Positions 25,023-33,816 of a DNA stretch of 64,000 nucleotides are shown here, one piece after another. The DNA is from Marinobacter sp. C7 (GTDB lineage: Bacteria; Pseudomonadota; Gammaproteobacteria; Pseudomonadales; Oleiphilaceae): the NCBI RefSeq assembly GCF_022343555.1, contig NZ_JAKQZH010000001.1, positions 1,656,108-1,720,107 of the forward strand. Reading direction: 5' to 3'. A program made the translations under genes and the position numbers. Position 1 is the stretch's first letter, and every line of letters starts with the position of its first letter. Under the pieces are notes generated by a model, which was not told the origin of the DNA, made no database searches, and worked only from the letters and a program-made list of their open reading frames with translations.

Positions 25023-26675
25023 TTACATGTTCGGATAGTTCGGGCCACCGCCACCTTCCGGAGTTACCCAGTTGATGTTCTGGGCAGGATCCTTGATGTC
25101 ACAGGTCTTGCAGTGAACACAGTTCTGAGCGTTGATCTGGAATTTCTTGCCGCTGCCGTCTTCCGCTTCGACGACTTCGTATACGCCGGCCGGGCAGTAG
25201 CGCTGCGCGGGCTCGTCGTACTTGGGCAGGTTTTCCTTCAGCGGAATGTCCGGATCGGTCAGCTTCAGGTGAACCGGCTGGTCTTCCTCGTGGTTGGTGT
25301 TGGAAATGAACACCGAGGACAGGCGGTCGAAGGTCAGTTTGTTATCCGGCTTCGGATAGTTGATCTTCTTGGCCTCGGACGCCGGCTTCAGGGTGGCGTA
25401 GTCCGGAGTGGTATCATGGAAGGTGATCGGCAGGCTGCCGCGCAGGATGTTCTGCTCGAAGAAGGCAATCGCACCACCCACAACGTTACCGAACTTGTGC
25501 ATGGCCGGGCCGAAGTTACGCTCGGCGTAGAGCTCCTTGTACAGCCAGCTCTCCTCGAAACGCTTCTGGAAGCTGGTGATTTCCTCACCGCTCTTGCCTT
25601 CCTTCAGGGCCTCGAATACCGCTTCTGCGCCCAGCAGGCCGGACTTCATGGCGGTGTGGGAGCCCTTGATCTTGGAGCTGTTCAGGGTGCCGGCGTCACA
25701 GCCGAGCAGCAGGCCACCCGGGAAGCTCATCTTCGGCAGGGCATTGTAGCCGCCCTTGGCGATGGCGCGGGCACCGTAGGATACACGCTTGCCGCCTTCC
25801 AGGTACTTGCTGATTTCCGGGTGCAGCTTCAGGCGCTGGAATTCCTCGAACGGGCTCAGGTGCGGGTTGCTGTAGGACAGATCGGTGATCAGGCCCACGT
25901 AAACCTGGCCGTTTTCCAGGTGGTAGAGGAAGGAACCGCCGGTAGAGCCGGACTCGTTCAGCGGCCAGCCAGTGGTGTGAATAACCAGGCCCGGCTCGTG
26001 TTTGGCCGGATCGATGTCCCACAGCTCCTTGATGCCGATGCCGTAGTGCTGCGGATCCTTGCCTTCGTCCAGCTTGAAATCGTTGATCAGGCGCTTGCCC
26101 AGGTGACCACGGCAGCCCTCGGTAAACAGGGTGTACTTGGCGCGCAGTTCCATGCCCGGCATGTAGCCGTCTTTTTCTGAACCGTCACGGGCCACGCCCA
26201 TGTCACCGGTGATGATGCCCTTGACCTGGCCATCCTCAACAATGGTCTCGGCCGCGGCAAAGCCCGGGTACACTTCAACACCCAGCTGCTCGGCCTGTTC
26301 GGCCAGCCAGCGGCACAGGTTGCCCAGGCTGATGATGTAGTTGCCATGGTTGTGCATGTTCTTGGGCACAAAGGCGTTCGGGATCTTGGTGGCGTTTTCC
26401 TGGTTTTTCAGCAGGAAGATGTCGTCCCGGGTAACCGGGGTGTTCAGCGGAGCGCCTTTCTCTTTCCAGTCCGGGAAGAGTTCGTTCAGGGCAGTGGGCT
26501 CGAATACGGTACCGGCGAGGATATGCGCACCGATCTCGGACCCTTTCTCTACCACGCATACGGTCAGTTCTTCGCCGGCTTCCTGCGCCAGTTGCATGAC
26601 GCGGCAGGCTGCCGACAGGCCCGCAGGGCCGCCGCCGACGATCAGAACATCAAATTCCATCGATTCGCGTTCCAC
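25023..26675 (-). CDS. Electron transfer flavoprotein-ubiquinone oxidoreductase
   Basis: This 550-residue protein passes electrons from reduced ETF to ubiquinone. The N-terminal FAD motif GGGPAGLSAACRV lies near residue 14. The C-terminal 4Fe-4S site is made by CPAGVYE near 491 and NCVHCKTCDIKDP near 515. GAGGAGA six bases before GTG 26675 decides the start there; an ATG five codons later has no ribosome site. It is divergent from etfBA, its electron donor, with a PsrA-like palindrome between them. Confidence 0.95.
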   Translation of the reverse strand: MERESMEFDVLIVGGGPAGLSAACRVMQLAQEAGEELTVCVVEKGSEIGAHILAGTVFEPTALNELFPDWKEKGAPLNTPVTRDDIFLLKNQENATKIPNAFVPKNMHNHGNYIISLGNLCRWLAEQAEQLGVEVYPGFAAAETIVEDGQVKGIITGDMGVARDGSEKDGYMPGMELRAKYTLFTEGCRGHLGKRLINDFKLDEGKDPQHYGIGIKELWDIDPAKHEPGLVIHTTGWPLNESGSTGGSFLYHLENGQVYVGLITDLSYSNPHLSPFEEFQRLKLHPEISKYLEGGKRVSYGARAIAKGGYNALPKMSFPGGLLLGCDAGTLNSSKIKGSHTAMKSGLLGAEAVFEALKEGKSGEEITSFQKRFEESWLYKELYAERNFGPAMHKFGNVVGGAIAFFEQNILRGSLPITFHDTTPDYATLKPASEAKKINYPKPDNKLTFDRLSSVFISNTNHEEDQPVHLKLTDPDIPLKENLPKYDEPAQRYCPAGVYEVVEAEDGSGKKFQINAQNCVHCKTCDIKDPAQNINWVTPEGGGGPNYPNM

Positions 26676-27091
26676 GTTGGTCTCCTCAAACAGCTTCTAT
26701 TGGATATTATTTGCCCGCAGGCCGATTACAGGGGCGTCATCATACCGGTAAAAATGCCTATAGACGACTGCCCCGAGCCGAATAACCCGGCCAATTTAAC
26801 CGAAAGCATACCGCATTTAATAAATCAAACAAACGTTTGTTTGAAATTCGGGTTAAGCTTTGGCATTGTACGTGTACACCGAAATATCGTGTGTTTTGAG
26901 TCGATTTTTAGTATCGTCTCATTGCCAATCGGGGTCAACACCGTCGAATTGGCTTTTAAAGCAGTCCCGGCGCGTCGTTTGAGGCTATTGATTCTGCTGA
27001 GCGTTGCCTCCATCATTAGTGCGCACTGAATTTCGGCAGGCTCCGCGGGGACTGCGAGTCATTAAACCCATCGTAGAAGAACGAGGAATCT
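26676..27091. other. Divergent control region between ETF-QO and etfBA
   Basis: This 416-base interval has no convincing gene; it is visibly AT-richer than its surroundings. It contains one 20-bp perfect palindrome (26825-26844) listed separately. I did not find core promoter boxes convincing enough to call. Confidence 0.6.
26825..26844. promoter_or_regulatory. 20-bp perfect palindrome, PsrA-like operator
   Basis: TCAAACAAAC is followed directly by its complement GTTTGTTTGA. PsrA, a TetR-type fatty-acid sensor of pseudomonads, binds CAAAC-GTTTG-type palindromes and controls etf and beta-oxidation genes. Position between ETF-QO and etfBA fits. The psrA gene is not in the window. Confidence 0.6.
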
Positions 27092-27841
27092 ATGAAGGTT
27101 CTGGTCGCTGTAAAACGAGTTATCGACTACAACGTGAAGGTGCGCGTCAAGCCGGACAACACCGGTGTTGACCTCGCCAACGTCAAGATGGCAATGAACC
27201 CGTTCTGCGAAATCGCTGTTGAAGAAGCGGTTCGTCTGAAAGAAAAGGGTGTTGCCAGTGAAATCGTGGTGGTTTCCATCGGCCCGAAGGCTGCACAGGA
27301 GCAAATCCGTACCGCTCTGGCCCTGGGTGCTGACCGTGGTATCCACGTCGAGACCGACGAAGAAGTCCAGTCTCTCGAAGCGGCCAAGCTGCTGAAGGCT
27401 GTTGTTGAGAAGGAAGAGCCGAAGCTGGTCATTCTCGGCAAGCAGTCCATCGATTCCGACAACAACCAGACGGGCCAGATGCTGGCCGCGCTGACCGGCA
27501 TGGGTCAGGGCACCTTCGCTTCCGAAGTGGTTGTTGAGGGCGACAAGGTCAACGTAACCCGTGAGGTGGACGGTGGTCTGATGACCGTTTCCCTGAACCT
27601 CCCGGCCGTCGTCACCACCGACCTGCGTCTGAACGAGCCGCGCTACGCGTCTCTGCCGAACATCATGAAGGCCAAGAAGAAGCCGCTGGACAACATGAGC
27701 CCGGCCGACCTGGGTGTTGATGTTGCTCCGCGCCTGTCCACCCTGAAAGTCGAAGCCCCGGCCGCGCGCCAGGCGGGTGTCAAGGTGGCTGACGTAGCTG
27801 AGCTGGTCGATAAACTGAAGAATGAAGCGAAGGTGATCTAA
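27092..27841 (+). CDS. etfB: Electron transfer flavoprotein beta subunit
   Basis: This 249-residue ETF beta subunit binds AMP and forms the heterodimer with EtfA that collects electrons from acyl-CoA dehydrogenases. The N-terminal [20 protein letters not shown] and the [16 protein letters not shown] segment near residue 37 are diagnostic. The stop codon touches the etfA ATG with no gap. Codon use is strongly biased towards C/G-ending preferred codons, suggesting high expression. Confidence 0.96.
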   Translation: MKVLVAVKRVIDYNVKVRVKPDNTGVDLANVKMAMNPFCEIAVEEAVRLKEKGVASEIVVVSIGPKAAQEQIRTALALGADRGIHVETDEEVQSLEAAKLLKAVVEKEEPKLVILGKQSIDSDNNQTGQMLAALTGMGQGTFASEVVVEGDKVNVTREVDGGLMTVSLNLPAVVTTDLRLNEPRYASLPNIMKAKKKPLDNMSPADLGVDVAPRLSTLKVEAPAARQAGVKVADVAELVDKLKNEAKVI

Positions 27842-28783
27842 ATGAGCATCCTGGTAATTGCTGAACACGACAACAGCAGCCTGAAGCAGGCTACCCTGAA
27901 TGTTGTAGCGGCTGCCAAGGCCATTGGCGGTGACATCGACGTACTGGTCGCCGGCGAGAACTGTGGTGCCGTTGCCGAAGCTGCCGCCAAGGCTGAGGGC
28001 GTGAACAAGGTTCTGGTTGCCGACAACGCTGCTTACGGTCACTTCCTGGGCGAGAACCTGGGCGAGCTGGTTGCCGAAGTGGGCAAGGGCTACAGCCACG
28101 TTCTGGCCGCTGCCGGTACCACTGGCAAGGACTTCATGCCGCGCGTTGCTGCGCTGCTGGACGTTGCCCAGGTTTCCGACATCATCCGCGTTGAATCCGA
28201 CGACACCTTTGTGCGTCCGATCTACGCCGGTAACGCCATCGCGACAGTGAAGTCCAGCGACAGCATCAAGGTCATCACCGTTCGTCCGACCGCGTTTGAT
28301 CCCGTTGCCGCTGAAGGTGGTTCTGCCTCTGTTGAGCAGCTGGACGTTGTGAAGGACGCGGGTCTGTCTGCCTTCGTGAGCGAAGAGAAAGCCGAATCCG
28401 ACCGTCCGGACCTGGCCTCTGCCGGTATCGTGATCTCCGGTGGTCGCGGCATGCAGAACGGCGACAACTTCAAGATGCTGGAAAGTGTTGCCGACCTGCT
28501 GGGCGCTGCCGTTGGTGCGTCCCGCGCCGCAGTCGACGCCGGCTTCGTACCGAACGACATGCAGGTTGGTCAGACCGGTAAGATCGTTGCTCCGCAACTG
28601 TACGTTGCCGTGGGCATCTCCGGTGCCATCCAGCACCTGGCGGGCATGTCCGATTCCAAGGTGATCGTTGCGATCAACAAGGACGAAGAAGCCCCGATCT
28701 TCCAGGTAGCCGATTACGGCCTGGTCGCGGACCTGTTCGAAGCGGTTCCGCAGCTGGAAGAAGAGCTGAAGAAAGTTCTCTAA
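27842..28783 (+). CDS. etfA: Electron transfer flavoprotein alpha subunit
   Basis: This 313-residue ETF alpha subunit carries FAD in its C-terminal domain. VISGGRGM near residue 197, QTGKIVAP near 243 and [12 protein letters not shown] near 258 form the FAD site. It starts immediately after the etfB stop and is ended by an intrinsic terminator. It acts with EtfB and the divergent ETF-QO in fatty-acid and amino-acid oxidation. Confidence 0.96.
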   Translation: MSILVIAEHDNSSLKQATLNVVAAAKAIGGDIDVLVAGENCGAVAEAAAKAEGVNKVLVADNAAYGHFLGENLGELVAEVGKGYSHVLAAAGTTGKDFMPRVAALLDVAQVSDIIRVESDDTFVRPIYAGNAIATVKSSDSIKVITVRPTAFDPVAAEGGSASVEQLDVVKDAGLSAFVSEEKAESDRPDLASAGIVISGGRGMQNGDNFKMLESVADLLGAAVGASRAAVDAGFVPNDMQVGQTGKIVAPQLYVAVGISGAIQHLAGMSDSKVIVAINKDEEAPIFQVADYGLVADLFEAVPQLEEELKKVL

Positions 28784-28803
28784 CTTTCAGAATAGCTTGA
28801 GAA

Positions 28804-28828
28804 AAGGCACCTGAGGGTGCCTTTTTTT
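28804..28828 (+). terminator. Intrinsic terminator after etfBA
   Basis: GGCACC (28806-28811) pairs with GGTGCC (28816-28821) around a 4-base loop, followed by seven T residues, about 20 bases after the etfA stop. Confidence 0.88.
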
Positions 28829-28893
28829 ATTGATATTTCCCTGGCCCGGTATCAATAATGAATGGACGTAAAGATGGCAGGGAGCCACCGGGA

Positions 28894-29304
28894 ATGGGCT
28901 GGGAACTTTTCTATCATGAAGCGGATGAAGGTATCCGCGGGGAAGGTAAAACCCTCAGCGAGGCCTTCGAACAGGCCGCCATTGCCCTTACCGCAGTTGT
29001 CACTGAACCTGATCTTGTCATACCACGCATTCCTGTTCCCATCGAAGTGTCCGACGACGATCCCGAGCTCCTCTTTCTTGCCTTCCTGAATGCCATCATC
29101 TTTGAAATGGCCGTCCGTCGTATGCTGTTCCATCATATAAACATCACCATCGATGGCCCGGAACTCCGGGGAACCGCCTATGGCGAGCTTGTCGACATTG
29201 ATCGTCACCAACCGGCGGTGGAGGTTAAAGGTGCCACTGCAACCGAACTTTTCGTAGGTCAGAAGTCCGGACGTTGGCGGGCCCAGTGTGTCGTGGACGT
29301 CTGA
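28894..29304 (+). CDS. Archease
   Basis: This archease has about 136 residues and starts MGWELFYHEADEGIRGEG. The family promotes multiple turnover and guanylation of RtcB RNA ligase, whose gene follows 32 bases downstream. Conserved acidic residues for metal binding (HEADEGI near residue 8, VDID near 91) are visible. The frame is open to ATG 28858, but AGGGAG lies at a suitable distance from ATG 28894, where family members begin. Confidence 0.85.
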   Translation: MGWELFYHEADEGIRGEGKTLSEAFEQAAIALTAVVTEPDLVIPRIPVPIEVSDDDPELLFLAFLNAIIFEMAVRRMLFHHINITIDGPELRGTAYGELVDIDRHQPAVEVKGATATELFVGQKSGRWRAQCVVDV

Positions 29305-29336
29305 TTATGTGATCGCAGATCGCACGGAGGCGGATT

Positions 29337-30767
29337 ATGGACCTTTCCAGGCTTATACAACGCAGTGAATTCGAATGGGAGCTGCCTCAGAAGGGTAATA
29401 TGCGGGTCCCCGGGGTGCTTTACGCCTCCCGGGCACTGGTCGAGGCCATGGATGAGAAGGTGTACCAACAGGTCCGGAACGTGGCGACCCTGCCCGGCAT
29501 CGTGGGTGCGAGTTATGTCATGCCGGATGCCCACTGGGGCTATGGTTTCCCAATAGGCGGGGTGGCGGCCTTTGATCCTGAGCAGGGCGGCGTGGTTTCA
29601 GCCGGAGGGGTTGGTTTTGATATTTCCTGCGGCGTTCGCCTGCTGCACACCGGACTGACGATCGAGCAGGTACGGCCGATACTCCCGGATCTCATGGACG
29701 CTCTTTTCAATACCATTCCGGCCGGTGTTGGCAGTGTGGGCCAGATTCACCTGTCCGATCTTCGCATGAGCGAAATGCTCAGGGGAGGTGCCTGGTGGGC
29801 CGTGGAGCAGGGCTGGGGCCTGGCTGAAGATCTGGACCATATCGAGGAGCACGGTCGCATGGCCGGGGCCATGCCGGAACACGTGTCTCACCATGCCCGG
29901 AGGCGGCAGGCGGATGAAATGGGAACCCTCGGGTCCGGCAACCACTATCTTGAGTTGCAGCAGGTGACTGACCTGTATGACACCGATACGGCAAATCGCT
30001 TCGGTCTTAAACCCGGCGAAGTCGTGATAAGCATTCATTGCGGTTCCCGGGGACTCGGGCACCAGATAGGCACTGAGTTCCTGTTGGAAATGGTGAAAGC
30101 CGCGAAAACTGCCGGTATCGCTCTTGTCGACCGGGAACTCGCCTGTGCTCCGGCACAGTCCGAAGTTGGCCAGCGTTACCTGGGTGCTATGCGCGCGGCC
30201 ACCAACTGTGCCCTGGCGAACCGCGAAATAATTACGCACCTGACGCGCCAGACGTTCGCGGAGATGGTGTCCGAGGCGGCTTTGACCCTGCTCTACGATG
30301 TTTCTCACAATACCTGCAAAGAGGAAATCCACACAGTCCAGGGCCGGGCTCGCAAGTTATTGGTTCATCGCAAAGGCGCTACCCGTGCGTTCGGTCCTGG
30401 CAACGCAGAGTTGCCTCAGGAGTTTCGCGACAGCGGACAGCCGGTGTTAATTGGAGGCTCCATGGGCACGGCTTCCTATGTGTTGGCAGGGTTGGCCGAG
30501 AACGAGGACAAGTCGTTCGGGTCTGCCTGCCACGGCTCCGGCCGCGCCATGAGCCGCAGGCACGCCAGGCAGTTGTGGCAGGGACGCAAACTGGTGGATG
30601 ACCTCCGGGGCCAGGGCATTCATGTCCGGAGCCCCAGTATGCGCGGTGTTGCCGAGGAAGCTCCGGGTGCCTACAAAGACGTAGACCGGGTAGTGGAATC
30701 CGCGGAGATGGCCGGACTGGCCCGGCGGGTTGCCCGGCTGCGTCCCCTGGGTGTGGTCAAAGGCTGA
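29337..30767 (+). CDS. rtcB: RNA-splicing ligase RtcB
   Basis: This 476-residue ligase joins 2',3'-cyclic phosphate or 3'-phosphate RNA ends to 5'-OH ends using GTP and Mn2+. Metal ligands sit in GFDISCG near residue 98, GSGNHYLE near 200 and HCGSRGLGHQ near 234. The guanylated histidine is in ACHGSGRAMSRR near residue 401. Archease is encoded directly upstream. No RtcA or RtcR sigma-54 activator gene is adjacent, unlike E. coli. Confidence 0.93.
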   Translation: MDLSRLIQRSEFEWELPQKGNMRVPGVLYASRALVEAMDEKVYQQVRNVATLPGIVGASYVMPDAHWGYGFPIGGVAAFDPEQGGVVSAGGVGFDISCGVRLLHTGLTIEQVRPILPDLMDALFNTIPAGVGSVGQIHLSDLRMSEMLRGGAWWAVEQGWGLAEDLDHIEEHGRMAGAMPEHVSHHARRRQADEMGTLGSGNHYLELQQVTDLYDTDTANRFGLKPGEVVISIHCGSRGLGHQIGTEFLLEMVKAAKTAGIALVDRELACAPAQSEVGQRYLGAMRAATNCALANREIITHLTRQTFAEMVSEAALTLLYDVSHNTCKEEIHTVQGRARKLLVHRKGATRAFGPGNAELPQEFRDSGQPVLIGGSMGTASYVLAGLAENEDKSFGSACHGSGRAMSRRHARQLWQGRKLVDDLRGQGIHVRSPSMRGVAEEAPGAYKDVDRVVESAEMAGLARRVARLRPLGVVKG

Positions 30768-30771
30768 TCGA

Positions 30772-31158
30772 TCAGTCGTCGCAGGAATAGCCCATCAGGG
30801 ACAGCCCCTCGAGCAGGTAGTCCGGTAACAGTGGATGGGCGATCAGGTAATCGGCGGTTTTATCGTTCCACGCGTCTGCAGCGTAGGATAGCGCCTCGCT
30901 CCATTCCTCCAGACTGTAGTCGCCGCGGCCCAGCCATAGCAGCGCCACCACCTGTTGTTGCTGATCAGGTTCCAGGTCGGTAATCACCGAACGGAACTCC
31001 TCCAGGGTGGCGTCACCGGCATGGGAGGCAAGCATCTGCAGATGCCAGTCCTCACTTGCATCACCGGAGTCGGTCGGTATGACAACCTGTTCCTGGGCGT
31101 GAAACTCCCGCGCCAGTTGAACCAGATGACAAACGGTGTCCGGGTTCGTATCCAGCAT
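30772..31158 (-). CDS. DUF3775 family protein
   Basis: This 128-residue acidic protein has conserved TVCHLVQLAREFHAQ near its start and QQVVALLWLGRGDYSLEEW near residue 69, matching DUF3775. Function is unknown. Its stop is four bases from the rtcB stop (convergent). It is transcribed divergently from the CapA-like gene through a 23-bp inverted repeat. Confidence 0.78.
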   Translation of the reverse strand: MLDTNPDTVCHLVQLAREFHAQEQVVIPTDSGDASEDWHLQMLASHAGDATLEEFRSVITDLEPDQQQQVVALLWLGRGDYSLEEWSEALSYAADAWNDKTADYLIAHPLLPDYLLEGLSLMGYSCDD

Positions 31159-31180
31159 GAGCGATTCCTCCGACGTCCTT

Positions 31181-31203
31181 TATTGTCTATTTTATAGACA
31201 ATA
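31181..31203. promoter_or_regulatory. 23-bp perfect inverted repeat between divergent genes
   Basis: TATTGTCTAT and its complement ATAGACAATA (10-bp arms) flank TTT. It lies 22 bases from the DUF3775 start and 15 bases from the CapA-like start, where an operator would control both. TTGTCTA-type half sites occur with GntR-family regulators, but the binding protein cannot be named. Confidence 0.5.
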
Positions 31204-31218
31204 GCTGATGGATGAACG

Positions 31219-32331
31219 ATGAAAAAGCAACCCCTGAAACTCTTTTTTGCTGGCGACGTGATGACCGGTCGGGGTATCGACCAGATCATGCCTGTTCCCT
31301 CCAGACCAAGGCTATATGAGCCCAGCGTGATCGATGCCCGGGACTATGTCGCTCTTGCGGAAAGGGATGCCGGCCCCATACCGAGACAGGTGTCCGGTGA
31401 TTATATCTGGGGTGACGCGCTGCCTGTGCTGGATCAGTTCCGCCCAGATGCACGCATCGTCAACCTGGAAACCAGTTTAACGACCAACGATAACCCCTGG
31501 CCCGACAAAGGCATTCACTATCGAATGCACCCGGACAACATTGGCTGCCTCCTGGCAGCGCGTCTCGACATTTGTAGCCTGGCCAACAACCATGTACTCG
31601 ATTGGGGACGGGGAGGCCTTGAGGAAACTCTGCGCGTCCTCCGCACCGCGGGGTTCCTGACGCCCGGAGCTGGCAGGGATAAGACAGAGGCAATGACCCC
31701 GGCTGCTCTTCCGTTGAACGGCGGTGGAAGGCTACTGGTCGTTGCCTGCGGGCTCGAATCAAGTGGCATTCCCCGGGATTGGGCAGCGGGTAAGGGGCGC
31801 AGCGGGGTGTTTCTTTTGCCTGGTTTGAACGATCAGGCGGTGGAGGCGATTGTCCGGAACCTCAAACGATATAGGCGAACGGATGACCGGGTCGTGGTCT
31901 CGGTCCATTGGGGTGGCAACTGGGGTTATTACGTGGATGACGAGGCGCGGTTATTTGCGCGCCGGCTGATTGAGGAAGCGGGTGTCGACGTGGTGCACGG
32001 CCATTCCTCTCACCATCCGCTCGGGATCGAAGTGTGGAAGGGGCGCCTGATCCTTTATGGTTGCGGCGACCTGATCAATGACTACGAAGGCATCCGCGGT
32101 TACGAGGCTTTTCACCCGGAATTGTCGCTGCTGTATCTGGCAACGATCGACCGCGACAAGGGTCTGTTGGAAGGCCTTCGGATGGTGCCCATGCGCATGG
32201 AGCGGTTTCGGCTGAACCGGGCCACACCACGGGAGGCGGCCTGGCTTGGTGACCGGCTGAATGAGACCTGCCGTGACTACGGCACAGTGCTGGAAATGCT
32301 TGACGGCACCTCCCTCGAACTTGCCTGGTAG
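31219..32331 (+). CDS. CapA-family metallophosphatase-like protein
   Basis: This 370-residue protein is of the poly-gamma-glutamate capsule protein A (PGA_cap) family. Calcineurin-like metal motifs are visible: GDVMTGRG near residue 12, NLETSL near 77, LANNHVLDWG near 117, HWGGNWG near 234 and HGHSSHH near 258. There is no signal peptide or membrane anchor, which differs from Bacillus CapA and suggests a cytoplasmic enzyme. No polyglutamate ligase is nearby, so capsule synthesis is unlikely; the substrate is unknown. Confidence 0.8.
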   Translation: MKKQPLKLFFAGDVMTGRGIDQIMPVPSRPRLYEPSVIDARDYVALAERDAGPIPRQVSGDYIWGDALPVLDQFRPDARIVNLETSLTTNDNPWPDKGIHYRMHPDNIGCLLAARLDICSLANNHVLDWGRGGLEETLRVLRTAGFLTPGAGRDKTEAMTPAALPLNGGGRLLVVACGLESSGIPRDWAAGKGRSGVFLLPGLNDQAVEAIVRNLKRYRRTDDRVVVSVHWGGNWGYYVDDEARLFARRLIEEAGVDVVHGHSSHHPLGIEVWKGRLILYGCGDLINDYEGIRGYEAFHPELSLLYLATIDRDKGLLEGLRMVPMRMERFRLNRATPREAAWLGDRLNETCRDYGTVLEMLDGTSLELAW

Positions 32332-32354
32332 CAATCCGGGATTCACTTGGCCTT

Positions 32355-32822
32355 TCAGTCAGTGTCAGAGGGACGTTGGTTCTGACGGGAGAGGATACGT
32401 TTTTCGACCTTACTGATAATCAGCGTATCCGCCAGAATATGCAGGGCCCGGTTGGTGGTACGGACTGCGCCATAGAACTCACTGGTGGTCTGGTCGTGCG
32501 TGGCACGTGCCCGCATGGCGTTCTCCCTGAAGTCGTCGTCCTTTGAGAATCGGTCGATCAGGCCAAAGGTAGTGCTCGAGATGGCCCTGTGCACCTTTTC
32601 CACCGCACTCGCGCCACCGGAAACCGTCTCCTCGAACAGTTTCGTCCGGTTACGGACTTCCATCAGGTCCATTCGCCTTTTCTGAATGACACTGCGACTG
32701 GCTATCCGCCGTGAGTTGATTCTTCTTAGCAAAACCCGGCAGGCCTGTAGCTGACGGAAGACCAGGGCCAGGAGGGCAGCCGGGAGCAGCAGGACCAGAG
32801 ACAGAAGCACTTCAGCGACCAT
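32355..32822 (-). CDS. Membrane-anchored protein of unknown function
   Basis: This 155-residue protein has one N-terminal membrane span (residues about 4-22, LLSLVLLLPAALLALVF). A basic helix and a charged cytoplasmic tail follow, with TKLFEETVSGGASAVEKVHRAISS around residue 60. I do not recognise a family. GAAGGT upstream favours ATG 32822; a GTG three codons earlier lies too close to it. It is the second gene of a leftward pair whose products have the same anchor-plus-helix design. Confidence 0.6.
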   Translation of the reverse strand: MVAEVLLSLVLLLPAALLALVFRQLQACRVLLRRINSRRIASRSVIQKRRMDLMEVRNRTKLFEETVSGGASAVEKVHRAISSTTFGLIDRFSKDDDFRENAMRARATHDQTTSEFYGAVRTTNRALHILADTLIISKVEKRILSRQNQRPSDTD

Positions 32823-32833
32823 ATCCGGCACCT

Positions 32834-33163
32834 TCAGCGGTATTCGATCTGCATGTAGACATCGATTTCGCGCTCCCGCAGTTCCTGCTCGAGCTCCTTC
32901 ATCACCTCCTGATACACCATCTTGCTCACCATGACCGGCAGTCGGTCGGCAAGCAGCCGTGCGGATCGCGATTCCCGTTTGGCAACGGAAATCGGGTCAA
33001 GCACTTTGAGCGTAAGCACCAGCTCCGGATCAGATCCGGTTTCATCGATGCTGTCCTGCTCCATGATCCGGGATATGACTTTTCTCTGCTCCAGGATCTG
33101 CCAGAAGAGAAAACCACTGAACAGGATCAGGATAACGCTCAGTACCAGTAATAATGTCAGCAA
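32834..33163 (-). CDS. Membrane-anchored coiled protein of unknown function
   Basis: I place the start at TTG 33163, because GGAGG lies six bases upstream and the protein then begins with a membrane helix (LTLLLVLSVILILFSGFLFW). The same frame is open to ATG 33313, but that 50-residue extension looks non-coding. The remaining 110 residues form a charged domain. Together with the next gene it may form a membrane complex; nothing in the sequence names a function. Confidence 0.5.
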   Translation of the reverse strand: MLTLLLVLSVILILFSGFLFWQILEQRKVISRIMEQDSIDETGSDPELVLTLKVLDPISVAKRESRSARLLADRLPVMVSKMVYQEVMKELEQELREREIDVYMQIEYR

Positions 33164-33368
33164 CGGAGGCCTCCACGTTGGTTTCAGGAGATCAGCCGCC
33201 AGTGTGCAGCAACCTGAAATCCAAACGATTGGCCGAGTAGACGCGACCCGGAAAGAAACTCGGAAACTGGAAGCAATGCACAAAGCTGCTACCTTGATTT
33301 GCAGCTGTCTCATGGTAAACGGAGAATCAACCGGTTAGCGGATCTCCCTATCACAAAGGAACCCAGCA

Positions 33369-33785
33369 ATGGTCTGGATCAAGGCATTTATAGCCGGATT
33401 TCTGGCGACCCTGATTTTTCATCAGGGGCTTTTCATGGTTTTTTACCTCGCAGGCATGGTGCCCAGCGAGCCATTCAATATGACACCGGTTCCGCCGTTT
33501 GGCGTGCCCCAGGTTGTCTCCCTGGCCTTCTTCGGCGGCCTTTGGGGTATGGCGCTCTGGTTGGCTCTGGGCAGACTCGCGGGAGTCGGGTTCTGGCTTG
33601 GTCACATCCTCGTCGGAGCCCTGGCGCCGACTGCTGTCGCCATGCTTGTGGTGTTTCCTCTTAAAGGGCTGGAGGTAACTGCGCAGACGTGGATTGGCGG
33701 ACTGTTACTCAACGGATTCTGGGGATTGGGCGTTGCCATTCTGGTCCGTCTGATGGGCGCACGCCCCAATTCCTCAACCCTATAA
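33369..33785 (+). CDS. Four-helix inner-membrane protein of unknown function
   Basis: This 138-residue hydrophobic protein has about four membrane spans and a PVPPFGVPQVVS loop near residue 40. It is conserved-looking but not a family I can name. The AAAGGAACCCAGCA leader gives a ribosome site before ATG 33369. It is followed 31 bases later by the saccharopine dehydrogenase-like gene and may be cotranscribed with it. Confidence 0.65.
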   Translation: MVWIKAFIAGFLATLIFHQGLFMVFYLAGMVPSEPFNMTPVPPFGVPQVVSLAFFGGLWGMALWLALGRLAGVGFWLGHILVGALAPTAVAMLVVFPLKGLEVTAQTWIGGLLLNGFWGLGVAILVRLMGARPNSSTL

Positions 33786-33816
33786 TCAAATTCTGAATGC
33801 AAGGAGAGGAACTCCG

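Noticed and set aside
31219..32331. CapA-like gene as part of a capsule locus
   Set aside because: No signal peptide and no PgsB/C/A-type partners are nearby; called only as a family member.
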